DNA of 64,000 nucleotides, taken from positions 1,610,001 through 1,674,000 of the forward strand of contig NC_088312.1 of NCBI RefSeq assembly GCF_910592395.1, in the 5' to 3' direction. Below the pieces are notes generated by a model. That model was not told the origin of the DNA. It saw only the letters and a list, made by a program, of their open reading frames with translations, and made no database searches. Position numbers and translations under genes: made by a program. Of this stretch, positions 24,034-35,889 are shown piece after piece. How positions within the stretch are numbered: position 1 is the first letter of the stretch; every line of letters begins with the position of its first letter. The DNA comes from Lineus longissimus (Eukaryota > Nemertea > Pilidiophora > Heteronemertea > Lineidae).

Positions 24034-25130
24034 GCTGAGTGAGTACTTGTTTTGGTTGGCCAGCTTCACCGTCAGTGAGGCACCAAGGGTGACTAAGCTG
24101 TAAGATGGGGCGAAGATCGCAGCCAGAATACCAATGGCACCAACCAACGTAATCTAATCATCAGTTTACGTTCACGTCAATGATCAAGGTTTACTCATCA
24201 AGAGAAACACGTTTTTTCAAGTGTGTGTCGTGATTGAAAAATGACTTCCTTTCTGATGCAACTGGTGATTCAAGTGTGCATCGAGATGCAAGATGCAAGA
24301 AATGTTTCGTTTGAAGTTGTCTCACTAGTGAGTTTTTAGGACACCATGTTCTAAACAGTGACCAAAGAACTTCAAATCTGGTTTGACTTACTAACAAAAG
24401 GTTAGCCAGAAAAGCATGAAGTTAAGCCAGATGAACATTGCTGTGAGTACTCACGGTTGCAGCAGTGATTGCCAACCCAGAAAAGTTCCCATAAGAGTAG
24501 GCATAGTGAGTGAACTCTCTAAGAGCACTTACAATCAGACTAAAGCTATTGAATTTTTAGCAATGATCAATGACCCAGCTGCAAATGACTTCCAACAATC
24601 CAATTTATTGCAATTTATCAAATGATGAAATGGGCAGAGTATCGCAACACATCTTCGGTTATGCTATTACCCGGCCCTGTCCCATTCTAAATCAATGAAA
24701 TGTAGTAGCTGGTGCTGCAGCAGAGATCGCGATTTCTCCCGAATTACGTGATTGACTGCACTTGCTGCAACTGGTGCCTGCATCTCAGTCATCTGTCTCC
24801 ATCAACAGGCGAGCATGATTCACCAACGTCTGATTTACAGCAGAAAATGTGCAGCAAATCACTTCATCTCATAATCAGATCCGCAGGTCATGGCCATGTA
24901 CTTTTTATCGGTTAATCCAAGGTTTCATGCGTGGTGTTGCATAAAATAAGACTAAAACTGTCCATCAAACGCATGATGTTGGTTGTCCACATGCACCACT
25001 CAGTTGGTCCATTTGCTCTTGATGAGACAGTCAGATCACTTCATGCCACCTCACGTTAAATTATGATGACACAATCAATACATGAATGCAACAATTTAAA
25101 ACTTACCCTTGATTGATACATGCTTCTCAG
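24034..25130. other. no recognisable feature
   Basis: Unique-looking sequence following the minisatellite. Short open frames at 24191-24397 (minus), 24416-24625 (plus) and 24712-24915 (plus) have no recognisable motifs. Confidence 0.5.
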
Positions 25131-25246
25131 CCTCCACCATTCGAGATAAAAGTTCTTTATAAGTTGAAGAAAGTAGCAGTCAAGGTTTCTGATGAAGATT
25201 ATCCAAATGTTTTGGAAGAAGCACGCAAATTGGTCACTATGATATT
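25131..25246 (+). CDS. candidate internal exon, product unknown
   Basis: A strong acceptor (TGCTTCTCAG, ending 25130) and a strong donor (GTAAGTAAG from 25247) bound 116 nt that are open in one frame, leaving phase 2. The peptide begins PPPFEIKVLYKLKKVAVKV, continues SDEDYPNVLEEARKLVTMI, and is lysine/acid-rich and helix-like. It is among the better-supported exon candidates because both splice sites are near consensus and the composition is protein-like. I do not recognise the family. The plus-strand candidate at about 28.1-28.3 kb is phase-compatible as a later exon. Confidence 0.4.
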
Positions 25247-25249
25247 GTA

Positions 25250-28075
25250 AGTAAGATATGTACTGACAGAGAAGATGATCTCTTTTGAGAAGTGAGACAA
25301 TGCTATCCTATTGTTTTAATGTCGCATGAATAATGTTCCCTTTTGGGCCGAAAAGCAATGATATCCTGATATCCCAAAAGAAGCACATATTCTAGTCAAG
25401 TAGTAGAGCAAGTCGTGACATTTGAGAATACACATTATACAACTTTGCAATCGATCTTTCTCAAAAAGTGCACTGATACTGTATTGTCAAATGAAACAGA
25501 TGAAGTGGGGAAAAGATAGATCAGCAACTACCATTCTATCCCCATAAGTCAAGCAAGAACTGGAATGCATTATTCCTACCATTCAAGGATGGCTGGCAAT
25601 TCATATCAGTTATGCTAATTCCCGCCAGTCATAAAGCATCTATACAAGATATCCTCACATTGTTTCCAGTATCCATAGAAAGTCACTTTATAATCAAAAT
25701 TTAAACACACTTTGTCACAGATATCATGGCTGGTGGAAATGTATGACTATTGCAGCTTTCTTTTAAAACTAAACAAATAACGTGTTCAACATTTCACAGA
25801 TTTACTCGCTTTACAGTAAAACGTAAAAGTTTGTAAGACATTGAATTATTTGCACCTGTTTGAAGGAATCAGCGTATTGATTGAGAATTGAACTCAGTCT
25901 TGGAGTAAGCTGAACCAGCCTCCTTTTTCTTCAACACTCATCTTGCTTGCAGACACTACGCACCAACTTGTCCTCTCAGGTTACAAACAGACTTCAAGGT
26001 CTTCACAAGTCAAACAGATGATTTGAAATACAGAGAGAGAAGGAAGAATTACACAATCCTAGTAAAGTCTAATATGCTACTTTTGCCTCTCCAAAGATGT
26101 TGGTGATCAACTGAAAGACTGAAATCCCTGATTTAAAATCCATAACCGTCAATCCTCAGCAGAGCGGTGATCACAAATTTAGACTGATGAGCCTGTAGCA
26201 ACCCAGTCTCACACCCCAGCAAAGAGAGGCAAATCCATCATCTCTGGGACACACAGCAATAACGTTACGGCAACGTGAAACTACAACCCATTCAAAAGCA
26301 TCGGCAAACAAATTGCCTCGTTTCTTTATGACAAGACGGCAATAAGACTTCTGACAAGCAATGCCACTTGCTGCGACTTTTCTTATGACATTCATAAGCC
26401 ACATTTAGAGAACAATCAATTTGTCTCACAGTTTGGAGGATAGTTTCTTCTCTGAATGGTGTAGGTTCTTTTCTATCTGACCATTTAGAAGGAGATTCAA
26501 AAAGTTGGCATCTTCCAATGATGTGGGCATCTTTAACAGAATAGGACATGGCTTGAGAAAAGAACCTTTCTAAAGAAGAAATCTTGTGGTTCACAGTATC
26601 AGCAACAAGAAAGGAATATCATATCCTTGGTTGATATCTGAAGGCATATGCAAAAGACAGGAATAGAACATGAATGGGAGACAGGTAAACCACAAGTTAA
26701 CATATTTTACTCGCCAGTTGCAGATGCCACTACAGTACAGAGGAACTTTTTTGTCATTTCATTTTAGAATAAAAACACTAGCTCAATTGAGACTAGCCCC
26801 TTGGTACCAATGACTTTTTCATCCTTCAGGAGATTAAGCTTACATTTGAAAACTTCAAATTTTTCTCAGAAACAGAGCAAAACAAGGTTTGAATACAATT
26901 AGAAGGGTTAATGCAATTAAAAAGCCCCAGCTGATTCCAAACATCATCAAGTGTCTAACCACCCTACAATCAATAATCATAAATGTTAAAAGGCTAGATG
27001 ATTTACACAGCATATCCCATCATAAAGTACCCAACATTTACATGTTTCATCCTAGCCGAGAGGCAACTAGCTCTTTTTTATCAAGGAAGGTTTTCAGTAT
27101 CTTGTTGTTAACCCTAAAAAGTTAGAAGCTGGACGAAACTGTTTCAACTGGCGAGACAATTGTCTATTCATTTTGATGTAAGATGCTGTCATCAAATTCT
27201 TCAGGCAAACAATGCAAAACAAGTCTGCAAGGACTCTCAGTTATGATGTTCTTATGATTCGGATGCCATCCCAGTTGCCCATATCATGAGCAACGCTTTG
27301 TTCTGCTGTGCCCTATTATTTGGTCTATCGTCACAGTAGACCCTGGAGACATCATGAGATAGGAAGCAAACACCAGATGAATACATGGGACCAAAACTAC
27401 CCACCACTAATCATATCACATAGCAATCTACTTGTCGGCAGGATAAAAGTATTCACCTAATCTGATAGTTTTTAGAATCACATACATAATTCATCATTTA
27501 TACGGATAATTCTGCCGTTGCCATGAAAACCGTGGATAAGAAACACTTGTGGACAGCTGTGGTGGTATTGTTTCAGTTTAATGACAAATTTGTTACTCTC
27601 ATCCTGATAACCATGGATACAAGACACAATTTTCAGTAAAATCTGAAGAGGACCCCCATTAGCAGATCGTTCATTTTACATTTTAGCCACCAAACACATG
27701 ACAAGTGGGTATAAACGATGTCTTTCAGCCTCAAAATCTGCCTTATTTATAGGGCTCAATGATGAATACAGTTCATCTCGAAGAGTAAGATGGGGTCGTC
27801 ACACATTTTTCAACACTTATCCTTACCGCATAGATCTTCAGCTACAAGCCGACTTGACGAGAAATTGAAAACCGATAGCGTTCCAGTTCATTTGCTTTCC
27901 ATTCGTTGAAACTACATCTGGTGGATTTCAACAGAACTTGAACAAGTAAATCTGCAGAGACCTCTATCCTAACTGCATATGCCATGCATGATCGAGGCAG
28001 AGAAACTAGTTGGTAAGATGGTCCACAGATGGAGTAGCCATTGATCAAGGTTATCAATGTGGCATTAGACAGTAG
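25250..28075. other. no recognisable feature
   Basis: AT-rich sequence with short open frames, compatible with an intron between the plus-strand candidates at 25.1 and 28.1 kb. No repeats recognised. Confidence 0.45.
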
Positions 28076-28341
28076 CATCCGACAAAGTGAGATCCTATTA
28101 GATGGACTTAACACTTTACGACCCTTTCTTTCGGCCAAACCCTACTTTGTTGTGTGGTTTCTGAGAGCAAACACTGATGAACGTTTACTCATGCAGACAC
28201 TGTTCAGACAGGCACAAGTCACATGCCACACTGACAAATATTTGCTGTTTGTGTTTTCCGATGACACAAACCACAGTCCTGACTCATTGGAGATATTTGA
28301 CAAGCGGTTCATGAGAGCATCTCTAGCACATGGGCTGTCAG
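28076..28341 (+). CDS. candidate exon, about 88 codons, product unknown
   Basis: The plus-strand frame is open from about 28041 and reaches a good donor (TCA then GTAAGC) at 28341/28342. It contains the stretch SAKPYFVVWFLRANTDERLL and later KYLLFVFSDDTNHSPDSLE, with mixed hydrophobic and charged residues as in a folded domain. The 5' boundary is uncertain: AG dinucleotides near 28070-28090 are candidate acceptors, but none has a good pyrimidine tract. The minus strand is also open over part of the region. No family is recognised. Confidence 0.25.
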
Positions 28342-28624
28342 TAAGCAATCAAAGTGATGATATGAATAAATTATAATTGGACGATAATAACGAACAATTA
28401 GAGCAAAATGTCACCAGAGCAGATGGCTCATGTTGATAGTGGTTGAGTGATATAACCTTGATGACTATTGTTTGCAAAAATTAATGCCTCGTTTTGTTGC
28501 TGAGAGTCAAGAATCCAAGTGATCTGACATAGTCTGAAGAGAAGCTTCAGTGCCGGGATGTTTTGGGCGGACAACTTGATAAATTTTAGGTGTAAAAGAA
28601 TTGAAATTAACACTGCTAGGTTGA

Positions 28625-28700
28625 AAAGAAGGTCAAAGTCCTTGAAAAGTAGGTGAAATGAAAAACGTGTACGATACAAATGTATGTGATGCATCCTTTC
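28625..28700. repeat. degenerate relic of the 60-61 kb repeat family
   Basis: GGTCAAAG, CCTTGAAAAGTAGGT, AAATGAAAAAC and GTGT occur in the same order as in the monomers at about 60550-60600 and 61165-61215. Only this segment is recognisable, and the nuclear-receptor-like half-sites are partly eroded. Confidence 0.45.
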
Positions 28701-29909
28701 AAGGAGTACCCACCACCTCCTGGCCTACCTCAGGTTTTCCTTTAAGCTCGTCGTCAACCAAGTTACTTCAGCAAAACATACCATGACAGACATTCCATTA
28801 CAATTTTTAAAACATTTATGTCATCATGGCTTGCGACAATAACACCAATGCAAGCGACAAATAAAAACCACCAATTTGTTCATCTTATTAGCCTATTGTC
28901 CCCAACAGGAATATGCTGCTATTTCATCAGGACAATCACCAATTAACTTCGACTGGTTATGACATACACAATGATCGTCGTTTTGTTCCCACAAAAGTTG
29001 AACACAATAATCATCATTTGTCAATTATGGCTATCAGTAACCAATTTGGTAATACCCAGGGTAATGATGCAAGTGCTATCTTTTTTTATCATCTTTCCCA
29101 TTATTTTGTCGTTGTGGCAATAATCTGCACTCTATTGCGAGCTATAGCCAACTCTAAAATGGAACTAGTAGGAGATGGCCTTATAATGCAGTTTTTTGGC
29201 TGTGGTCATATACCTGGTGACAAGATAGATGAATCAGGGGTCGATCCAGGACTTAAAACATTTGGACCTCAAAATTCCTGATTCTATGATTCTTCTGAAA
29301 TAGGAAGGGGAGGGGCGCAATCCACCTCTGAATGCTGCGAACACTTTGCTAGCAATGTCGTGATCTGAGTGAAATTATTGAATTATTCTTCTGCAACTAA
29401 AATTGATCAACTATGTACGCCAGCACCAAAGAAGCAAATGCACCCCTACATATGGTGAGCCGTTATACGATGTTCATGAATAGTAAGTAATGAAGCCTTC
29501 ATGCAGGTTCAGAATGTCTTCAGTTACCAAGGCCAACTTTAATTGCCCATTTAATAGCAGGTAAACCATCCCGAATTAAAAACGCTAGTGTGTCATGAGT
29601 AAGGTAGATGTCATGCAAGGATTGGAAGTGTTTCCAATCAAAGCCATAAGAAATGTATATTCGATAGGTAAATGCATGTTGCCAGCAGATGCAAACCTTA
29701 AGATTTTACAGCATGTCGACCAATTGGGCAGAAGTTTGAATCATAGGCAGGTCTGCTTCTGTAAGGTCTTTGAAACGGCAATTTTCCCAAATTTGGCTAA
29801 GCCTTACCCTGTTGTGGGCAACGGGCCTTGAAATAGATCAAACGCTAGTAGTGCCAGTGGTAAAAGTCGCTGTTGTTCCATTGAGGGCTGATATCAGCAA
29901 GAATCTTAC

Positions 29910-30034
29910 CTCTTTTTCCACCTGATCCCTGTTCTTTCTGACCACTCCAATATGATTCTGATTGATGTGGCTGAAGTTCTGACCAAGCATTGCAGACGTT
30001 TTCATCTCAGCAACCATGATGCGTTTGGCCATGT
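29910..30034 (-). CDS. candidate internal exon, helical peptide, product unknown
   Basis: On the minus strand an acceptor (CTGATGATGTGTTAG, after a GTTCTTCT tract) and a strong donor (GAG then GTAAGA) bound 125 nt. These encode 41 codons beginning MAKRIMVAEMKTSAMLGQ and ending RKNRDQVEKE, starting after 2 nt of a split codon. The heptad-like hydrophobic spacing and the Arg/Lys/Glu-rich end suggest a long helix, as in coiled-coil or SNARE-like proteins; that is inference from composition only. No family is recognised. Confidence 0.35.
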
Positions 30035-30064
30035 CTAACACATCATCAGAAGAACGACACCACA

Positions 30065-33000
30065 CCTCTTATCCATAACTGTCATCACTAAAGTTAACAT
30101 ACACACTTCTAACTGATAAGGCGATGTTTGCAATAATCCCTTTCTTTTAAGAAGGTGGAAATGATAAGTTAAGTTCTAATGTTCTCATATCAAAGTTAAG
30201 AATCCAAGATGATGAAACAAATCCGAGATGAAAGCATTACTATGCTAACAAGTTGACATATTCCATGAAATCACAATGTCAAAATCTATGGATGTACCAA
30301 GGAGGAATCACAAAACACTCCTTTCAAATGTTCCTCTAGTTCATCATGAATTTCATAAACTGTCCTCAGTAGCACCTCTGAACTAATCCAAAGTTGGAGC
30401 TGAGCTGATCAAATGATAGTCCAGAGTCACTTTCAAGATTTGCTCAAAACTGATTGCAAATCGACTAATGTTGAGCAAGGAGCTGATCCACATCTATGAT
30501 ATTCCTGGCAAATCAACAAATACTGAACGAAACAATATCAGTCAATTCATTACATTCCGTAGCACAAAACCATGACCACAGCACTTGCCACAAGAAAGTT
30601 GTCAACAAACTATCCTACATGTATGCAGAATCAAGAAAAAGTGAAACCAGTTGGGAGCTGCACCAAATCAATCCCAGTGACAAGCACGTATTGGCAAAGA
30701 ATATTGAAATTGTGTATTAATTGCTTCAAATTTGCCCAGGCTGCCGCTGAGCTCACAAGTGCATACAAGAGCAAACAAAGTTGGCCAGTTTCTCCGAGCA
30801 TGATATATACCAGCTTAAGTGATATATGGCAACTATATTACTGGCCTTGCTCCACCTTACCCATTCATGCAGAATGGCAGCAGAAAATAAGCAAATGTTG
30901 ATGGACGAGTGGAATATGCTAACAGGGTAGTGCTCAATGATACTTTGATCAGAACTTTATGTTCACCAGACCATGGGAATGTATTGTTCTGTGATGGATC
31001 ACTTGAAATAAGGTCGCAAGTTTCATAAAAATTGTGCTAAGGAATCTTTTATCTCAGTACTTTTGCAGAATGAATAACCAACCATTTCAAATCGATTTTC
31101 CAACTTGACACAGTAATCAAGAAGTTGCATCTTGTTCCATCTTGTAATCCTTCAGAGAAGATGAATCAAACCAAGGCAGATATCAATAGCCCCGGGCCAA
31201 TAAGACTCAACTGATATCAACTGATCAGGCTGGCTAATGAACCACTAATATACCTAACTCACTTCAGGAACATGTGCAGCCAGCTCTTAAGCAACATCCA
31301 GCAGCTATGTCACACAACTCCAAATTGTCAAGTAGAGTAACCAGTCAAACGGCAAAACAAAAGGGACAGCGATATCCGTAATGGTTGGTTTCAAAACCGT
31401 TCGCCGATATCCTGTGCGATAAATGTTGATGAACAATAAAGTTATGCTATTGTTCCACGAGACCAATTAAACACATTGATGCATTACAACCAAACATTCA
31501 CGTGTCAGGAACACAAACTTTGCATCATCTTGGTTGACCCGCACCGGTACAAATAAAACCAACTCCAGGAATAGTGTTTGGTACCAAGATCAATATCCAC
31601 CAAGGCAATTAAACATCGGTATGATATGTTGAAAAACTGTTCGAACCTGATAGCACCATTACGTTAGCATTATACCTAACGGAGTTGATGAGTGAGGCAC
31701 AAGAGCTGTTCAGCGTGCAAACTCAGGATGATATTGTTGTCATTTGAGAGGGGGAGGGGAGAACTTCAGACTGGTTCAGTGACACTTTACCCAATGATGT
31801 AGTGCTATCGCATGCTACCCCAGCAGAAATGTCATTAGATACGAAATATAGAGGAGAATTTATGAGCTACAGTACTTTTGGAATACATGTACATGTTCTT
31901 TAAATGGTGGAAAGCTGATATATGCCTTGGATGGCAGGAATCTATAGTTACTTGGTCATACCATGAAGGATTAAACAGGCACATAACACACTCACTTTCA
32001 CCTCCAAATGGAAATCAACCCTGTGGGTTAGAATGACCAAGTGTTACAAACAATGAACAATGCAGCACACCATCAATAAAATTAGAAGAAACTGGCTCCA
32101 AATGGTTTAGCTTGGATGTAGTCTCAGATAAATACTGTCTCATCAAAGTCATTAAATCTGAGTATCAAACACCGTGTGATGGGTTGTTGAAGTGTCATAC
32201 AAGTGTATCCTTTCTAAGAGTCGACAGCAATGATGACTTTGCTCTGATTGAGTGGGCAAGGACAAGATTCACCACTTCACAAATGATGTGAAGAGCTGGC
32301 GTTGACAGGCTTGCACGAATCTTCTTTCTACACATGATGGTCTCATTCTGATCATCAACAGTCATCTACTACAAAATATCATGAGCAATCCAGCAAATCT
32401 TACAGAATGAATATATGAACACTTGGAGACCAATATTTGGTGAGTTTTGAGATGAGAAGCAGAGATTTGGACCAACAACTTCTGGATCAGTGTGTGTCTC
32501 GAAGTAACTTACCCAATACACTTCAAATGAAGGTAACAATGGGCTGGCTGTACCATACAGAACTTACTTGTGCACTAGAAGGCAGTGGATGCATTGAAAA
32601 GTTGCTAAATCTATCTGAATTTCTTTTGATCATATCCATCTTCATGATCCATTCAGAAATATCCTTGTTTTGTAACAACAATATGATGTTGTATCCTCCG
32701 CTAGTTGATATTTGATCCAATACAGATGACAAACAAACAAGACAAACAAGCAGTTTGCCTTTGTCACCAGCTGAATTAGTTGCTCCAGTTGTGAATGATG
32801 ACAAGACACTTCAGCTGCAGCTTGACATCAAATCTATGGCTATGAATATTCAGTATTGTCAAGGAAATGCATTAAACCCTTTACGAAAGGAACTGCCTCA
32901 GTTAGATAACAACACTTCAGTATCTAAGCCATTATCTTCCCAACTTGAGGAAATCCTGCTGGTCCTGTCACCTTAAATTGGATCAGAACTTGTTCATACT

Positions 33001-34100
33001 GCTGTATAGTACCTTGTTCAATAGATACATGAGCTTCAAGCAACGTTGGGCTGGAATAACTGTTTCTTGGATTGTAGAGAAGACAATCTCCTTCGTGTGA
33101 TGAGAGAGTGTTTCTTGTCACTTTTACATATCAGTAAATACAAAGACACTAATACAAGTTGCTATCAAGTATTTTGCATAAGTAACAGTCAGTACAAACA
33201 AGAAGTGCTGCATCTTTGAACCCATGACTATCATGTTCAAAATTGCAATATCCACCACTAGATTGAGTCTCCCATTCACTTACCAATCAATAACTTTAGG
33301 GCTATTGTAGCGTAATACAATAAGCAGTAACATTACTGACCACTTCGGCTTGCACCAGCAGCTCAATATTCATAAGTTGGGTGAATTATGGATGCGATTG
33401 TCGACATAATGGAACCAAATTAAGAAAATATTTTCCCCAAGTTTCGTAAACATTTTGACGGGCCATTCAGGAACAACTCTCTTCTGCATTCTTGAATGTT
33501 TTGTGTTCCTATAAAAGGACACGAGGCTTTGATTTTGAGTTGCTCCTCAGAACAAAATCCAGGTAATTACACCTAACATGCCTAACGCCGAGGTCGAGCC
33601 TTCAAGATGTACACAATCAGGTGATGGGAACACCAACTTCTGAATCATCTACATCTGAAATAAACACAGATTATATCCTAAAACGAACGAATTCACGCTG
33701 AAACTTTTACCATACAACAATAGAAAGACAACAAACACAAACCTTTGCCATCCAACTGAATACACCATTACCAACACTCATCCTGCTTCAGGGTCCCCAA
33801 GACCACATCTCCTGTCCAGCCCCCTGATTCATCATAATATACTGTGACAACTCTGATGGACCTGTGACCCTTCCACCCTGGATCATGCCGACAATCCCCC
33901 GAGGGCAGCATTTATCATCAGGAGATGCTGTGCCGGGTTACACATTATCCCTTTCCCTTGTAGTATCCCCAATATCACAATTAGCCGATGCATTGTTAGA
34001 CATAGTACATTCACACCTTCGCTTTCTTCTTCAACCAAAGGAAATTGGACTCTGCATCTTTGCTGCATCGTTTCCTTGATGATAAGTTAAGTCACATCAT
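30065..34100. other. no convincing gene; weak exon-like stretches
   Basis: Short open frames occur on both strands. Around 32.5-32.8 kb the minus strand has a 93-codon frame containing two GTAAGT donors, and the plus strand is open at 32754-32976 after a fair acceptor. The overlap of open frames on both strands prevents a call. A double TACATGTAC-type word lies near 31887. Confidence 0.45.
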
Positions 34101-34121
34101 ACTCTACCATATCAGCATCAA

Positions 34122-34340
34122 TTTTTTTCACTTCTTCTTTTTTCGGCTCAAAATGAAGAAACATCATCAGCCCCCAAAAAAATTTGGCTTTGAAAATTTT
34201 TCAGAATTTTGAACTTAGAATAAGTTCAACAACTTTGGCGGGTAAACCTTATTATGCATTTTGCTCCCGGATTTTCAACTTCACTAACGCGACCGTTCCA
34301 CCTCGGTCCCACGAGTGGTCGTGTTACCAAGGTTCCACTG
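34122..34340 (-). mobile_element. right half of a Tc1/mariner or pogo-like MITE
   Basis: The plus-strand sequence ends GGTTCCACTG before TA (34341-34342). In reverse complement it reads CAGTGGAACC then ACGACCACT, matching the left terminus at 12441. The T-run/CTCAAAATGAAGAAAC block (34122-34162) is shared with 12541-12577. No left terminus is present, so this copy is truncated in the opposite way from the 12.4 kb copy. Confidence 0.5.
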
Positions 34341-34344
34341 TACA

Positions 34345-35134
34345 TACCAATCTCAAAAACGACAAAAAATTGTTTAACTTGCTGAACAAGTCAGAAGAGT
34401 TCTTCAACCTTTAAAGTATGGTGGTATTGCGTGAGACACTTGAGTAAATCAAGTGTATGCCAGCAATCAGAGCATATTTACTGCCACGTGCCAACAATGG
34501 GTTGCATCAGGAACAAGGAATTAATGGTGATTCTATTGGAATTATTGCTATATTGGGGGGAAGCCATTTGAAAGGTCAGCAAGGGTGATTCACATGTGCT
34601 ATTAGCAACATTTTCACTCACAAGTCGTGCTCTCTGGCTTACCAAAGATATGAGTTTCAAAAAGCATTAAAGGAACACCAACGTTTCTAGTGTTGCAGTA
34701 TCAGATACTGTAATATCTATACTAATAAGTTTCTCAAGGCCATGGAGCAATGACCTTTGCCTCCAATGAGTCAATAGGACCGTTGGAGAGATGAAGGCAT
34801 GCAGGTTGCAACCAATAAACTGGTGACAATCAAAAGAACCATCTGTTAATTGTCTGTTAATTAACCATGATGATTCACCTCATAGGATGATACATCCAGG
34901 AAGAAATAGACAGATGGCTGATGCTGAGATCTAACAGCATTCAGATTCAGTCACTGCAACTTCGATTGATCACATACTGACATGCTTCTCCCTATCTTTT
35001 GGAAGTTATTTACGTTATTTGCTACTGTAAAATTGTCATATTTACAAAGTAACTGAAATCTGTCTGCACCTCGAAGACAAGGTAAAAGAAGTAACAGGTA
35101 AAATGGCATCAAAATGAAATTTCAAATGATGTCA
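34345..35134. other. no recognisable feature
   Basis: Unique-looking AT-rich sequence. A 60-codon minus-strand open frame (34478-34660) shows no recognisable motif. Confidence 0.5.
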
Positions 35135-35135
35135 A

Positions 35136-35827
35136 TCCTAAGGGTGGAGAAGGGTTCTCTGTATCTTATCCTTAGGGTGGAGAAGGGTTCTCTGTATCTT
35201 ACCCTTAGGGTGGAGAAGGGTTCTCTGTATCTTATCCTTAGGGTGGAGAAGGGTTCTCTGTATCTTATCCTTGGGTTGGAGAAGGGTTCTCTGTATCTTA
35301 CCCTTAGGGTGGAGAAGGGTTCTCTGTATCTTATCCTTAGGGTGGAGAAGGGTTCTCTGTATCTTACCCTTAGGGTGGAGAAGGGTTCTCTGTATCTTAT
35401 CCTTAGGGTGGAGAAGGGTTCTCTGTATCTTATCCTTAGGGTGGAGAAGGGTTCTCTGTATCTTATCCGTGGGGTGGAGAAGGGTTCTCTGTATCTTATC
35501 CTTAGGGTGGAGAAGGGTTCTCTGTATCTTATCCTTAGGGTGGAGAAGGGTTCTCTGTATCTTATCCTTAGAGTGGAGAAGGGTTCTCTGTATCTTATCC
35601 TTAGGGTGGAGAAGGGTTCTCTGTATCTTATCCTTAGGGTGGAGAAGGGTTCTATGTATCTTATCCTTAGGGTGGAGAAGGGTTCTATGTATCTCATCCT
35701 TAGGGTGGAGAAGGGTTCTATGTATCTCATCCTTAGGGTGGAGAAGGGTTCTCTGTATCTTATCCTTAGGGTGGAGAAGGGTTCTCTGTATCTTATCCTT
35801 AGGGTGGAGAAGGGTTCTCTGTATCTT
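35136..35827. repeat. minisatellite, 21 x 33 bp
   Basis: A 33-bp unit (core AGGGTGGAGAAGGGTTCTCT) is repeated 21 times without any length change: the core word recurs every 33 bp from 35141 to 35801. Most units contain one TTAGGG hexamer and two GGG runs. Three adjacent units near the 3' end share a TCTATG variant, suggesting local unit duplication. Since 33 is divisible by three, long frames stay open on both strands (258 codons plus strand, about 230 minus). Several substitutions, such as TAT to TAC giving Ile to Thr, are non-synonymous, so coding is not favoured. Confidence 0.97.
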
Positions 35828-35889
35828 CACATAAACGAGTTCGGCTATAGAAGCAGTTGCTCATCGCTGCAATCTCATTTACCAAATTG

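Noticed and set aside
28130-28210. Myosin motor-domain similarity of the PYFVVWFLRAN stretch
   Set aside because: The resemblance to the FVRCI(K/R)xN region covers only a few residues, and the sequence that follows does not match the motor domain.
22783-35827. CRISPR-array interpretation of the two minisatellites
   Set aside because: Units are contiguous with no unique spacers, no cas genes are present, and the context is eukaryotic.
35136-35827. Interstitial telomere tract
   Set aside because: TTAGGG occurs once per 33-bp unit and is not tandem, so it is not a telomeric repeat array.
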